DNA of 64,000 nt from Harmonia axyridis. Its lineage: Eukaryota; Arthropoda; Insecta; Coleoptera; Coccinellidae. The translations under genes and the position numbers were made by a program. The stretch covers positions 23,537,825 through 23,601,824 of the forward strand of contig NC_059506.1 in the NCBI RefSeq assembly GCF_914767665.1. Direction: 5' to 3'. The notes beneath the pieces are model-generated. The model did no database searches. It was not told the DNA's origin and saw only the letters and a list, made by a program, of their open reading frames with translations. Shown piece after piece: positions 1 through 11,699 of the stretch (positions within the stretch are counted from its first letter, which is position 1; every line of letters begins with the position of its first letter).

Positions 1-390
1 ACTCAATTCTTTCAATATGGATTTGGTCGTAAGGGGACCATATTACAGACGCGTATTCTAATCTTGATCTGACATATGCATTATATGGTCTTTAACGAGA
101 CTTTGTCAGAGTATTCGCGGCATATTCTTGTTACGAACCCTAACATACCATTCGGAGCAGACAAAGTAGCATCAATGTGTGGCACAATCGAAAGTTTCGA
201 ATCAAAATTCACTCCCAAATCAGTCAACACTGCTGGACGCTAAAGCACTTTGCTCCCTATTGTATAATTGAAGAGAATAATGTTTTCATTTTGCGTAAAT
301 GGCATAACATTCCATTTTTCCGCATTCATAGCCAATCCGTTTCTTTTACACCATTCTTCAACGCGTTGCAAATTAGCGAAAAGCCGCAAG
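1..390 (-). pseudogene. Non-LTR retrotransposon reverse transcriptase fragment (jockey-like), runs off left edge
   Basis: Read on the minus strand this stretch gives an RT thumb and post-RT segment typical of jockey-type elements. Visible blocks are an LQRVEEWCKRNGLAMN-like block, then LGVNFDSKLS, then a MLGFVTRICREYSD block, then YVRSRLEYASVIWSPYD. An in-frame stop and at least one frame change show that it is dead. The 5' end on the minus strand fades near base 390 and the 3' part lies outside the window. It could equally be a close relative in another jockey-group clade; the RT identity itself is fairly sure. Confidence 0.75.
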
Positions 391-1580
391 CATACCTACA
401 TTGTTTACACTCACAACACAAAAAGTTCCCAATTGTGATTACACAAGGTAATCCTAAAATTGTTAATATCCAATTTTGTTGCTAGTAAAAACAAGTATAC
501 CAAACAGTACCGGCTGAAACATTTTAAAATTAGACTTTCATTTCTATTTATCTATTTTAACCCTAAATTCAATTTCGACGATTCAGAGTAGGACTTTGCG
601 TTAAAAAATAACGAAGGAATATAGTACAATTATGGAAATACAAGGGCTGATTTTGCAGTTCGTTAGGAGACTCCCCTAAATTTTTGTTTTGTTATGTTGG
701 TACACTTTTCATATGAACGTGTGTTGAGTTAAATTTCAATCTGCCAATTCATTCTTTCTTCAGAAGCCATTTGTATCGACGTGTCACAGTATTTTTGCAC
801 AATGAAAAAAATCAAGTATCATGCAGTGATTGAATTTTCATTTTAAGGTTTAAAAGCAAAGAAAATTTATGAACGAATGTGGAAAGTGTATAAGGACTCT
901 TCGCCTTCAATTAGTAAAAAAAAATTCATACGAATATCTTTTATAGTTTCCGAAACAACCTCTGGGCGCAGGAAGGGCGGTTTTTTTCAATTGATTTTTT
1001 TGTTTTTTCATATTTTAAACCATAAATTTGGTGAATTTCTGGAGGTGGTTAAATTTGTTTCCCCGAAAGATTTCATAGACTCGATATTACAAATACTAAA
1101 CTAAAAGACTGCTCTGACTTTCCAATTTTTCAATTACTACATCTAAATCTCAATCGATGCCTTTCATCATGATGAGCACATTCAAGTACATCAATCGATT
1201 TATCGTGAAGAATTTAAATGAACTAATTCCTATGATTTTATTCTACCCCAACTCTTCCTTTGACCATGTCGATTCTTTCCCAGAAGCAATTATACGATGT
1301 GCTTGTTCGCTGCTGTAACTGCATCAAAACCTTTTATAGTCAACCCTACTCCTATTAGATCCTCAAATATTGAATGGAATTGACAAGCGGAATTAATGGG
1401 TCATATTCCATTACCTTTATTACATCTGTGGAAGTGGATAACGATATGAAACATGTCAACCTGAAGCATCAAAGGGTTTGAACCATGTGTAAGAGGATCG
1501 CATATTGACTGAAATAAAAACGAAATAATTGATATACATACTTATACAGAGTTGTGGGTTCGTTCGATATATATGTAAAG
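391..1580. other. No gene recognised
   Basis: AT-rich sequence with scattered stops in all frames. The short open frames here show no recognisable domain or splice context. Confidence 0.5.
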
Positions 1581-1589
1581 GTTATATAT

Positions 1590-1890
1590 AATATATCATT
1601 TGCATTTCTATCATATGTATTTTCTATCATAAGAAATTCGATCAAAAGTATGTATTTTCTATAAAAAGTCAATTCGATCCTTTGATAGACTGAAGTAAAC
1701 AAAAATTTTAAAATCAAGGGTTATGGAATATTGGGTGACGGAAATTTGATCAAAACACAAATGATAAAATTCATTTGATCGAAAATCAAAAGATCGACTT
1801 TTCATAGAAAATATATGCTTTTTTATCGAATTTCTTTTGATAGAAAATACATATGATAGAAAAGCAAATGATAAAAATACAATTGATAGA
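1590..1890. repeat. Short foldback (inverted repeat) element
   Basis: Bases about 1590-1690 and 1790-1890 are imperfect inverted copies of each other, separated by about 100 bases. Both arms carry the words TCATATGTATTTTCTATCA and AGAAATTCGAT in opposite orientation. The spacer is itself rich in GATCAAA and TTTGATC words. No coding capacity. It looks like a MITE or foldback relic; no target duplication was resolved. Confidence 0.65.
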
Positions 1891-2224
1891 AATATAAATA
1901 AGTGAAATAAATGTCCACTTTTTTATTAATTTTCATTGAAAATGGGCATTCTTGAATGATTCTTAATGGTTTTCTATGATGGCACATAAGTATCTATGCA
2001 GATTTGTTGAACGTAGTAGGGAGTGAACAGGGGAGCTGGGTGGGTAAGAATTTTTGGAGAAACGTTATAAAAATGGCGAATCTAACCTAACATAATGTCA
2101 CAATGACACTCGAAAAGGCACTTTGACCTAGATGATCATAGATATTCAAAGAATCTAACCTTACCTAATTTTAGCAAACAAAGCGAAGTAAAAAATTGGC
2201 CCTATTCCAAGGGATCTTTCAGTG

Positions 2225-2510
2225 GTTTCAGAAAATATAGAAATTGTCACAATTACAACAAAAATGTCACAATGACAGCCACAATGTCATGACAGCAAAA
2301 AGGTTTAAAAATTGTTAAATTCTTCATATTGTAACTTATGCGAATAAATTGTATTGTATTGTAGAAAGATCACAATTACCGCCAAAATACCACAATGAGC
2401 CATAATGTTCAGAAAATGAACGAATTGTCACAATAACAGCCATACTTAATGTTACAATGACAGCCTTAATGTCATAATGAAAGCCATAATGTCAGTGACA
2501 GAAAAAAAGT
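2225..2510. repeat. Degenerate minisatellite, about 23-base unit
   Basis: Repeats of a unit resembling GTCACAATGACAGCCATAAT occur with much divergence and a few interruptions. One interruption (about 2336-2363) is an AATAAATTGTATTGTATTGT string of the kind that ends many insect non-LTR elements. A single related unit lies upstream near 2096. Confidence 0.6.
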
Positions 2511-4660
2511 CACTTCGTCAAAGATGCACATGGATACTCAGAAACGTTGTTCGCAATTCTCCAAGTTTCCAATGAATCTTTTATGACTATAAAGATTTGA
2601 GAAACTCGCAATAAATTAATCTTCTGGGAAACAATACTTATAGAAATTGGTCCTTCGAGCATGCAACAAATAAAACTGAAAGCCATCAAGTACACGTACA
2701 ATGTTTCTCAGAAGTGAACGCGGGAGCACAGAAGCAGCGTTATATATACATCTATAAATTTTTTATGCGTTTTTCCTTCGCTTTTCATCCCAACAATTTT
2801 CCGATTTTTCACCGAGGGTCATTTTATTTCTGAATACGAGACTACCTCGAATCGTTCCGATTGGCTGGTTTCAACATCGGCACAGATTTTCAAGGCTGTT
2901 TTCGTTGCGACCCTCTGAACGAGTTTGGATTGGATTTAGTCCAAGATTACTATTTTTCAATCTTTATGTCAATAGTCGGACCTTGGGAAGATATATGGTT
3001 ATTTTTCGGAAGACACATTTGGGTGATACATAATCCTAAACGTTCCGACGAAAAATATTCCTCCCTTTTGCAAATTTCCTCAATGTTTTATACAGGCTCG
3101 AGTGAATTATTTCGTTCTAGAAATAAAGTATGGTCAGGAAATTCATACGCATACTCGTATTGAAAAATTTTGTTTTTTTTTGACACAAAATACTGCAAAT
3201 CCTTGTATGATAATTCATTTGATTTTGAATCTTTTCGGTTTGGTTTGATTTCAAAAATTTTGAAATTCATCATTTCACTGAATGAGATACGATTGAAAAA
3301 CCGTTCAATTTTCAAAGTGATATAATTTTTCTTGATGAAAAAATCAGTGAGTCAAAATTTGAAAAAATTGATTTTCGCCAGAATGAAAATGAAGAGCTGA
3401 GTTAGAAAGGTAGAGTACATTGGGTGCTTCTAAAAAAAATGGCTTGATTTGTTCATGAGAAGAAATTTCTTATTTTTATTTTACATAACACAGCTTTCAA
3501 CTCGAAACTCCATATGAAAATCTCACTTCAGTATTTAGATATGGTGCTAATATTGAAAAATAACGAGTGGAAGTTTTCACTCCAATATTGATTCAACAAA
3601 ACTGGAAACTACCGAAAGTTAACAAATTCAACCTTTGCAGTTAATTCTTAACCATTAAATAAACTCATAAGTTGGTCATTAGCCATGATAGAAAATTTTT
3701 TGACAACATTCGAATTAAATTCAAATTTTGAATTAATTCCCAAAAAATCCATTCCAAAATTTCGCATTGGGCATTATGATGAAAAACCTAAAAATATTGT
3801 ATTCTCACTTATAAAAAACTGAAATATCCGTGATATCACCGTTCACGTTTCAACTTGAATTCAAATTTCACAAGAAAGTCTGAAAAACTTACTAGCCTTC
3901 ACTCCTAATTTGCACATCTCAGGTCACGCAACTTTGAATTCAAGAAAGTAATCATTTCCTTCATAATTCAAATCACTTGAGCTCAAGAAATAATCGTAAG
4001 TTTCTGGTTTCAAACGAATCTTCATCTTCTATATAAAAGGTAGAATGATTACCATAATGAGATGAAAAAATATGAACAAAGTTCTTGTTCTTGACAAGGA
4101 ATAGATGGCTTTGAATCATCAAAGTGGATACTTACGCTACAGGAACATATTTGATATGCAGCAGTGTATTCAGTCAGTATTGATTTATGGGGATTCAAAA
4201 GATGTAAGCAAGTGCCTTCAGGCTCTTCCTCGATATAAGGGTAGTTTGTCAGTCAATTTTTATGAAAAAGAAAGTAGTAAAAGTAAAAGATCAGATTTCA
4301 ATTCATATCATTCTGTATTTCGAATATTTGCAGAGAAGTCCACAAGCTATCAGAGTCCATGAGAATATTATTTAAATATGAACTTGATAATGCTCTATTT
4401 TGTTATATGTAGATAAATAAAGGTGGTAGACAGGGTAAGTTCTAATTTTTTTTCATTTTTCCAAAACTAAGATTTTGAAAAAGTGATTTACGGTTCTGTC
4501 CATCTCAAATCTGGAAAGGTGCCTCCTCAATCATCATAAATTTTGAAGCCTATCCTGTGAATGCTTAAAGAATTCTTTTGTGGTTATATAGGGTTTTATA
4601 ATAGGAATGATACAACTTGAAATGGTTTAAATGTCAACTCTGTGTACCTTGGTATTATTT
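2511..4660. other. No gene recognised
   Basis: AT-rich, no domain recognised. The open frame at 4105-4362 (85 codons from ATG) has no family resemblance I can name and no splice or promoter context, so it is not called a gene. Confidence 0.45.
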
Positions 4661-4663
4661 TTT

Positions 4664-5739
4664 GACATCTCAGACCAGACATGTTCGATGCAATTCATGT
4701 CTGGAGAGCGAGCTGGCCAGTCCATCCTATCAATAGCATGAGTTTCTAGCGCTTCATTAACCAGACGACTACAGTGTGGACGGGCATATTCGTCAATTAA
4801 AATGAAATTCTCGCCCACGGCAGCCGCAAACGGAACAATTATGGGTTCAATAATCATATCGTGATATCTCTGGCTGGTCATGGTGGTGTTCTGCAGAACA
4901 ACCAACTCTGTGCGTTGGTTCAAACAAATGCCTCCCTATACACATATAGAACCTCCGCCAAGAGCTGTTGTGGGTACCATAAACTGTTCTGCATACCTTC
5001 GACCTCTTTCCCTCCAAGCAAGAATACGGAGTTGAGCAAACGAAATCTAGACTCATCCGTAAATAAACATCGGCTCCTATCTTCAAGTGTCCAATTGCGG
5101 TGCTCCTCAGCCCATTGCCGTCGATGAACCCGGTGTTCCCTATTCAAACGGGGATGTTGTACCATCCTACGTGCTCTCAAACCACGAATATGTAGTCGTC
5201 GTCTTACAGTCTGGTTCGAAATTAGAACTCCTGTTGCAACTCTCAGTGATCTATTGAGCCGCGACGCCGCGGCTATAAGCTACTGAGTCGTTTTGGATGA
5301 ACCTATTCCAAGCCCGACTCACGACACTTTGCGAAACATTCAACCGCCGGGACACTTCTCGCTGGGACAAACCTTCCTGTATCCACCGTATGATTTGGTC
5401 CAGTTGCACAGGAGCCAAACGTCTTCTCGGCATGACTGATAAGCTGATATTATTCTCATTTCTTCAATTATTGTCACCTTATGTGTTTGAACGAGAGAAA
5501 AAAACAGATTTAATAACAAATACCACATTGCTTTTCACTCCACCTGTAACAGCCTACAGATACTAAATCGATTTTGTGAACAAGAGCCGATGAAGTGAGG
5601 AAGACTTTGATATAATCAACTCAAAACATCTTACTTTTTCCTTAGAGAACATATAATGTACAGATATTCACGAGATAACTTGAAAAAAATACAAATGAAG
5701 AGAAGTTCATAAGTGATCCCTAGCAATTGTTGATCAGTG
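4664..5739 (-). mobile_element. Tc1-like DNA transposon, truncated copy 1
   Basis: This is the same element as the complete copy at 35926-37507, in opposite orientation. Its 5' tip is intact and ends in CAGTG followed by TA at 5740-5741. The 3' part is lost: homology stops at about 4664, inside the transposase C-terminus. Inside there is a deletion of roughly 100 bases near 5265 (between the helix-turn-helix part and the second DNA-binding part), plus further frameshifts. Transposase pieces remain readable, including the MPRRRLAPVQLDQIIRWIQ start on the minus strand (5433 downwards). Non-autonomous. Confidence 0.9.
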
Positions 5740-6153
5740 TATATCAAAGTCACTTGAACTAGTCTATAAAAACGCTTGGCCAGAGATTATTGCAAAACAG
5801 TCATAAACCATAGACGCACACTTTTCAAACCCTTGAGTTGAAATAGTTATTTATGTATCAAGGGAGTTATGAGGGTTTTAACCACAGAGGGCAACAGATT
5901 TCAATCCCGAGGGACGTAAGTCCCGAGGGATTGTTGCGTTGCCCGAGGTGGTTAAAATCCAATAACTCACAAGATAGATAATTAATTTTATTTCATACTG
6001 CATGAAATATAAAAACCAAATTGTTTTGGTTTTCAGAACAAAACGAATTATCTTTATTAAGAATTAAGTAGGCATGGTTGCCATGGAAATGTCACTGACA
6101 ACATTGTAGATATTTGTCATATCATGTTTCTCATCATATTCAAATTTGTGAAA

Positions 6154-6339
6154 ATGAATGCAAACTCAGAGAGAATTGAGATTTCAAGAGATTTGTTGGA
6201 AAAGGCTGAAAAAGCTCGTTCCGTACTACTACCGATAAAGTCGGAACTTAAGTACAAAAAGGAATATGAAAAATTTCTGCAGTGGATGGAAGTTAACCAT
6301 ATGGATAGTAAAAACACGAGTGAAACTGTAATGTTGCTC
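6154..6339 (+). pseudogene. Crypton tyrosine recombinase, N-terminal part
   Basis: An open frame from ATG 6154 encodes an N-terminal segment with the KYKKEYEKFLQWM and SETVMLL blocks. These match the start of Crypton recombinases, where a SAM-like core-binding domain follows. At about 6340 the reading jumps into a different frame that encodes the extreme C-terminus, so roughly the middle half of the protein has been deleted. Up to 6393 this frame continues out of phase and is not meaningful. The start is chosen because homology-like sequence begins there; an in-frame ATG also exists at 6124. Confidence 0.6.
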
Positions 6340-6754
6340 AGTTCAACCGGTTGGAAAAAATACATTCGGGAAAATTCCAAGCAAAATTGCTAGTTTTTTG
6401 GAATTGCCGAATCCAGAAACATTCACAGGACATTGTCTGCGAAGGACTTCTGCGACTGCCTGGGTCAATGCAGGAGCAAATATGACAACATTGAAGAGAC
6501 ATGGTGGATGGCGAAGTTCAACGGTGACAGAAGGGTATTTGGCCGACAGCATGGAATTGAAAAACAAAACTGCAAGAATGTTAGCTGGCATGTCAGATGA
6601 AAGAAGGGAAACAACTTCATGTTTGAATACAGCCATTAACAGTGACAACCGTTTAATAGAAAATCCTTGCAATTCGGGTAACAACTTTAGTGGTAAATTC
6701 GACAACTGTCGGTTTGTTTTTGTGAACACTTTAGAGGGAGTTAAAGATCTATAA
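6336..6754 (+). pseudogene. Crypton tyrosine recombinase, C-terminal catalytic part
   Basis: The frame has no ATG at its beginning and reads from about 6336 through a GKNTFGKIPSKIA block to a stop at 6752-6754. The catalytic C-terminal signature is visible: GHCLRRTSAT (the H-x-x-R box), then LKRHGGW (second His), then VTEGYLADS, whose Tyr is the expected nucleophile. Arg, His, Arg-like and Tyr positions look intact, but the upstream Arg box and middle of the protein are missing, so the product cannot be functional. The family assignment rests on the characteristic GHCxRRTSAT...LKRHGGW spacing; DIRS/Ngaro recombinases are less similar and no RT is present. Confidence 0.75.
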
Positions 6755-6789
6755 CTGCCCTGTTTAACTCCCAAGGGAGTTATGACAAT

Positions 6790-9700
6790 GTTTATAGTTA
6801 CGGTAACTAAGCATTTATTCCTTTGTAATGTATCAGTATGAAATAAATAATATTTTTGCGTATGTTTGGGACTCATATGTCGATTCTTTCAGAAAATTTA
6901 CGACGTGAATAGCTTTCATATCAAAAATGATACAATGTCATTCTACGGTGTTATAATTTGATTATTCTTCATTCTCGACCTGTAATATACTATCAAGGAG
7001 CATTATCAACGTTGATGAACTGATCATTGCATAAAATTATAATATTAGAGCACGAATTTTGAAATGTTCTATATTCTGTCTGAAGATAAGACGAACTAGG
7101 GTAGAATAGGTGCATGACCTTGAGATCCTTGAATTTTCTACACCAAATTAGCAGCTACGTTGCCGAATTTAATTTTATTTCTTCGTTATTGTGAGGCAAA
7201 GTTTATGTCCCGCAGTGGAAGCAGAAGGCTGAATGATAATGATATACAGGCACAGGGTGATTCACCGCGATGTCTTATTAGAGGTTTTTCGATCTAGCTA
7301 CGTAGCTGCTATTTCGACGAACAAAATTAGAGAGCCTGAAGGTCATATGCCTATTCTTCATGATTACACGAACTAGTAATAACATTGATAAAATCAGAAA
7401 ATGTATTGAAAAATTTGTTGGTTAATTTCACCTAGTCCTTTTCGTATTTCACCCAAAATGTTTTCTTCAGTGGTATGAAGATTTTAGGAAGCGAAATCAT
7501 TTTCTTCAGAACTCGTCATATCAATTCTGACTTTGAAAGTAAATGAAGGAATAGATTTGATTGAGAAATATTCATCTTTTTTCACATAAGCCAAAGAATT
7601 CCGCCAAACATCATTGAAAACATCAAACAACGAACTACGTAGAAATGCATTTCAATCATACCCCTATGGACCACACTGGTCTATGCGAATTATTAGAAAG
7701 TAATTAAGAAGTGATAGATGCAACCAATGAGTGTAACGAAAAACGCCCCCTAAGTGGAACGGGGAATATTCAGCCAATAAGATCAATCAAATCGGGACAT
7801 TCTTGTTTCCAAGACGATTTGCTACATACCGGGGTTTATTTGAGAGTATTGTTAGTATTGTTATTTTTATAAATTCCAAAGGAATTTCTGAAAACTTGGA
7901 CAACCCTTGTATAATTGAAATATTCTGGCTTCTTCCAAGTGACTGTGGATATACTATACGAGTGGACAAGTTTGTTGTGGAACTGAATTTTCTCGATTAT
8001 GGCTGAATAACCAACAGTTAGGTGAGATTATTTACCCATAATCCATAGGCCATAAGCACGAACATTCCAACCATAACGCTAAGTGGATTGACCTTTGAAA
8101 TGTCGATTATACCACATTTTACATGCTAAAAAGATTGAAATATCAGTTTCTGCATGGCCAGAATAATATCAATCCATTAATTCATCTTGCAAAAATACAA
8201 AGCACTGGATACTCAATTTGTCAAGCTATATAAAATTATGAATTGTTACTACTTGGTAGTTAATCATGATTAAACCTAGTTTTAGATTACATTGCATATA
8301 CAATAGAAATTATAAAAATGGTTTGAATTATTGGTGTATAGATGGCTGTAGCGGTAAGCGGTGGTCGAAATGCAAAGATCGTAGATCTTATACAATAAGC
8401 TTAGGTATTTGTAAACGCCATCGAAATATTAGTCGATTTGTGTCTACATCATAAAGTTATTCTCAATTAAACATGGCAACGTACCAGCCAAATGCCCGAA
8501 AGATGAAAGAAAATGGTGGCCAACGATGGACAATACTTTGAATCATAAATGTATAACCAGCTTTTACACTAAAGCCTCGAATTTCGGAAAAAAATGGTGG
8601 AATCAAAATTTAACGCCTATGTATATGAAGAAGCCTCAATATTGGCAAAACATAGAATCTCAATATTTTGCGATCTATATTTCTTCAATTTTACTGAAAT
8701 TTGGTATGGATACTCAAATTGGCACATAAAAGGCTCCATAAGAGTTTAAACCTTTGAAAATCAGATGAGTGTTAAACATGCGGAAATCAGAGGAGATAAT
8801 CCAAACAGTGGAGTGCTGACTTTTTAGTTGAGAAGAACGCGAAAGCATTATACCAAACTCACTGGAAGAGTTTATTATTCTTATCTAATATCTCGCATAT
8901 GTAACACAGCTTTCAACTTAAAACATAATTTGATTATTTCGTTGAGGAAATTATCACTTCACTATCAATAGCGATAATATTAAGAGTGATAAATACATAC
9001 TTTTGTAAAATAACATGTGGAAGTTTTCATTCCAATGCACACGACAAAACTTTGAATCACTGGAAGCTAAGAATTCGATATTTGCAGTTTATTTTTCAAC
9101 CATTATATTGAAATTAATAAATCCAACTTTTGAATGAATTTCAAATAATCTACTCCAAAATTGTTCATTGAGCTTCATGGTGGAAGACATAAAAAATATC
9201 TCAAAAGGGAAAAAAGGTTCATTCTCCTTTGAATATTGGAATTTTCATAAAAATCAATACGTGCGTTCAGCGCTTACACAAGTTGATAATGATAATTGCA
9301 TAAAACATCTTTCATAAACGAATAGACTTAGGACTCACTTCAATACCCTTTCAGATCAAAATTGAACTGCAAAATTGCTGCTAGAATGCATTTCAAGATA
9401 GATCACATTACCCTGGAAATTTAAGTTGGATGCACATTCATTTCACATTGTGATAAAAAAAACAAAAAATTCTGATTACCAGATTTCTTTTATTGTGTAG
9501 GTTCCGGGAGTGTGACATTTATGTATGTATGTTCATTTAAGTTTCAATTTGCATAACCGAAAATCTATTAGGTACAGACAAAAAAAGTATATTCCTTTCA
9601 TAATCTATCACCTAGCGAAAATAATTTGACTTATGTAACATAACAACTCTGCTGTTGGAATATATAAGAGAACGAAAACCTCAACATATTTATTCCGTGA

Positions 9701-10250
9701 ATTTCCACTTGAAAAACAGTCATCGGTTTCATTCTTGTGAAAATCCCTACGGTTAAACAAGAGAAATTTTATCTCTGGATTTGTTTGAGCTTCCTGGGAT
9801 TCGTTATGAACCCCAGAGCGAAAAATCAGCAATTTAAATTACACGCTCAAAATTCTGCTTCCGTTTTTCTGTCAGGTATTATATTTATCTTGCTCTCACC
9901 GAATTTTTCTACAGTAAAACTTTTTGTATGAATTGAAAAGGTGAAATTACCTACTTGAGTTCAGTTGAATTTTTTTCTCATCCATGTCTGAAAGTTATAG
10001 GAAAATCATATATTCGAGTATAGGTTTCCCAAAGATAGTTACGACCTTTTACAGCTTTGCTGTTTCAATAAGTGTATTGAAGCTCTATCATAAAACTATC
10101 CGAAAACAATTAGTCCGCCCAGACCCTCATTCAGAAATTTTTACATAGGCTGAAAATTCCGATTATTATTTATTTGTGAATTCTGTTCTGTTTTTACGTT
10201 TCCACCGCGTACAAGTTCATCAATAGATATAGATTATCAAAACAACAAAA
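6790..10250. other. No gene recognised
   Basis: AT-rich. Contains one MITE-like tip at about 7252 (ACAGGGTGATTCACCGCGATG) that recurs at 19357. The short open frames have no domain, splice context or family resemblance. Confidence 0.45.
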
Positions 10251-10270
10251 CCGATTTCAAATAATTATTT

Positions 10271-10431
10271 AAGCAAGCACTGGCAAATGTATCCGTTGTT
10301 TGAACCATCTTCTTCCGGGTTGTTGGCAGTTTCAACACGATCATCATCTATTACAATTTCCACATCTTCATTGCTATCAATATTTTCGCCGCAGTCCAAG
10401 GTCTCCACATTGTCATTGTCGAAAGAGCCTA
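10271..10431 (-). CDS. Probable C-terminal exon of an unidentified acidic protein
   Basis: On the minus strand a good acceptor (TTATTTTTTTAG) is followed at 10431 by an open frame in phase needing one base from the previous exon. It encodes about 53 residues, strikingly acidic and Asn-rich (DNDNVETLDCGENIDSNEDV, then IDDDR and NPEEDG), and ends in CQCLLK and a TAA. An AATAAA lies about 100 bases further downstream on the minus strand. Upstream exons were not found; they should lie to the right, beyond 10431, past the retroelement fragment at 10606-10996. The product is unknown. A cryptic open frame is the main alternative. Confidence 0.45.
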
Positions 10432-10605
10432 AAAAAATAACAGAAACGACTATTCAGTAAAAAATATGTTGTGAAAAACATCTTCAGACAAAATTACACA
10501 TACACTCCAAGAACTTCGAAACAACACTGCAACGCTCAAAAAAAATGCATTAACGAATTCAGGTTTCTTTATTTCTTCCTTAGAGATGTGCTCCTTGAAA
10601 ATTTG

Positions 10606-10996
10606 TAATAATAATGATAATAATAACTGTACTTTATTGCATATGCAATCGACCATCGACCAAGGGTCCTTCAGCCTGTAATTTAACAATCTTTGGTACA
10701 TTTTCAATTTGTTTAAGGTAAAAGGTTATTAAGTTACATATTTTATTTTTTTTATATCGAACTTCTGTTTTTGCTAATAGTGGGAGTTCTGGATGTTTTC
10801 TCTGTGATGTTTTCCTTCCGTCTTCCTGATATTGAGAAATCACTTCAACTAACTGAAGTAACCTATTATAGAATGACCTATTTAGCCTGTTCATTTTCAT
10901 CTCAATAGGCTCTATTCTGGTATTAAGATGAAGTAGACTGTTTGGAGGATTGTGAAGTGGATTTCTAGGATGTGTCATTCGAGTTATAGTTCTCAA
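10606..10996 (-). mobile_element. Non-LTR retrotransposon 3' end (jockey-like)
   Basis: Minus-strand frame 10996-10634 resembles the C-terminal tail of jockey-type ORF2: a short RTIT block, NPLHNPPNSL, then RIEPIEMKMNRL and SFYNRLL. It is followed by a 3' UTR with AATAAA and a tail of TTATTA-type repeats (about 10606-10630 as read on plus). A simple-sequence tail instead of poly(A) is common in this group. The 5' side stops exactly where the next, oppositely oriented fragment begins. Confidence 0.65.
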
Positions 10997-11682
10997 TGCT
11001 ATACAACACTCTTCGTACAGCAGCTTTGGCCTTGGTTTTTTCTGCTGCTGAATACTGTTGTTCTGTTTGGTTTAATAGTGCTCATGTTCATAAAATTGAT
11101 GCACAGCTTAATGTTTCTATGAGAATTATTAGTGGGACTATTAGATCTACTCCTTTAGTTTGGTTACCGGTACTATCACATATAGTTCCACCTCATATTC
11201 GTAGACAGGTTGCAGTCAAGAAATCTTGGGATAAATTTCATTTCTATCCAAACTCATTTCCTATTTTATCCTATTTCCCAGATTCTAGAACTGCTAGATT
11301 GAAATCACGCAAACCTTTATGGACTAACACCTTCCTTGAATTCAATGAAAGCGACAAGGAAATTTGGCGTTCGGGATGGACTTCTTCTAACGTTTTCAAC
11401 AAAAGTCTTATTGTTGATCCCTCAGAGAAAGTTCTAGGTTTCAATCTTCCTAGGAAAATTTGGTGTATTTTGAATAGACTTAGAACTGGTCATGGTCGTT
11501 GTAATAGTACCCTCTTCAAATGGTGTTCTATTGATAGCCCACTATGTGAGTGTGGTGTAGAAGAGACCATTGACCACTTGGTGAATGATTGTCCGATTTA
11601 TAAATTTCATGATGGTTTCCAAGCTATCCATTCAGTTTCAGATTCTTTTTTAGAATGGGTAGTTAACTTCAAATCGATATAA
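10996..11682 (+). pseudogene. Non-LTR retrotransposon RT C-terminal region
   Basis: An open 228-codon frame with the post-RT region of a jockey-group ORF2. It has LRTAALALVFSAAEYCCSVW (the LxYsaaEYcspvW block) and RIISGTIRSTPLVWLPVLS, followed by a linker and a terminal zinc-knuckle-like CECGVEETIDHLVNDCP. The RT catalytic domain upstream is absent, so it is a 5'-truncated copy. The frame is uninterrupted, suggesting a fairly young insertion. No poly(A) is evident right after the stop, so the 3' boundary is unclear (somewhere after 11682). Confidence 0.85.
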
Positions 11683-11699
11683 TGAAAACTAATATTTAG

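Larger units (their letters stand above)
5859..6785 (+). mobile_element. Crypton-type (tyrosine recombinase) transposon, internally deleted
   Basis: The element carries the N- and C-terminal parts of a Crypton-like tyrosine recombinase. It is bounded by a 14-base direct repeat, CAAGGGAGTTATGA, at 5859-5872 and 6772-6785. Cryptons lack terminal inverted repeats and insert by recombination at short shared sequences, so this boundary fits. The left end holds a strong imperfect palindrome (about 5864-5968: GGTTTTAACCAC against GTGGTTAAAATCC, with inner CCCGAGGGAC/GTCCCGAGGG). The right end has AACTCCCAAGGGAGTT. Placing the exact ends at the direct repeat is an inference. Confidence 0.7.

Noticed and set aside
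2336..2363. AATAAATTGTATTGTATTGT string as the 3' end of a retroelement
   Set aside because: No coding remains upstream; kept only as a comment on the minisatellite.
4105..4362. 85-codon plus-strand open frame
   Set aside because: Reads plausibly protein-like, but no domain, homology or exon signals could be named.
6343..6876. 177-codon minus-strand open frame
   Set aside because: Antisense shadow of the Crypton recombinase remnant, whose motifs are on the plus strand.
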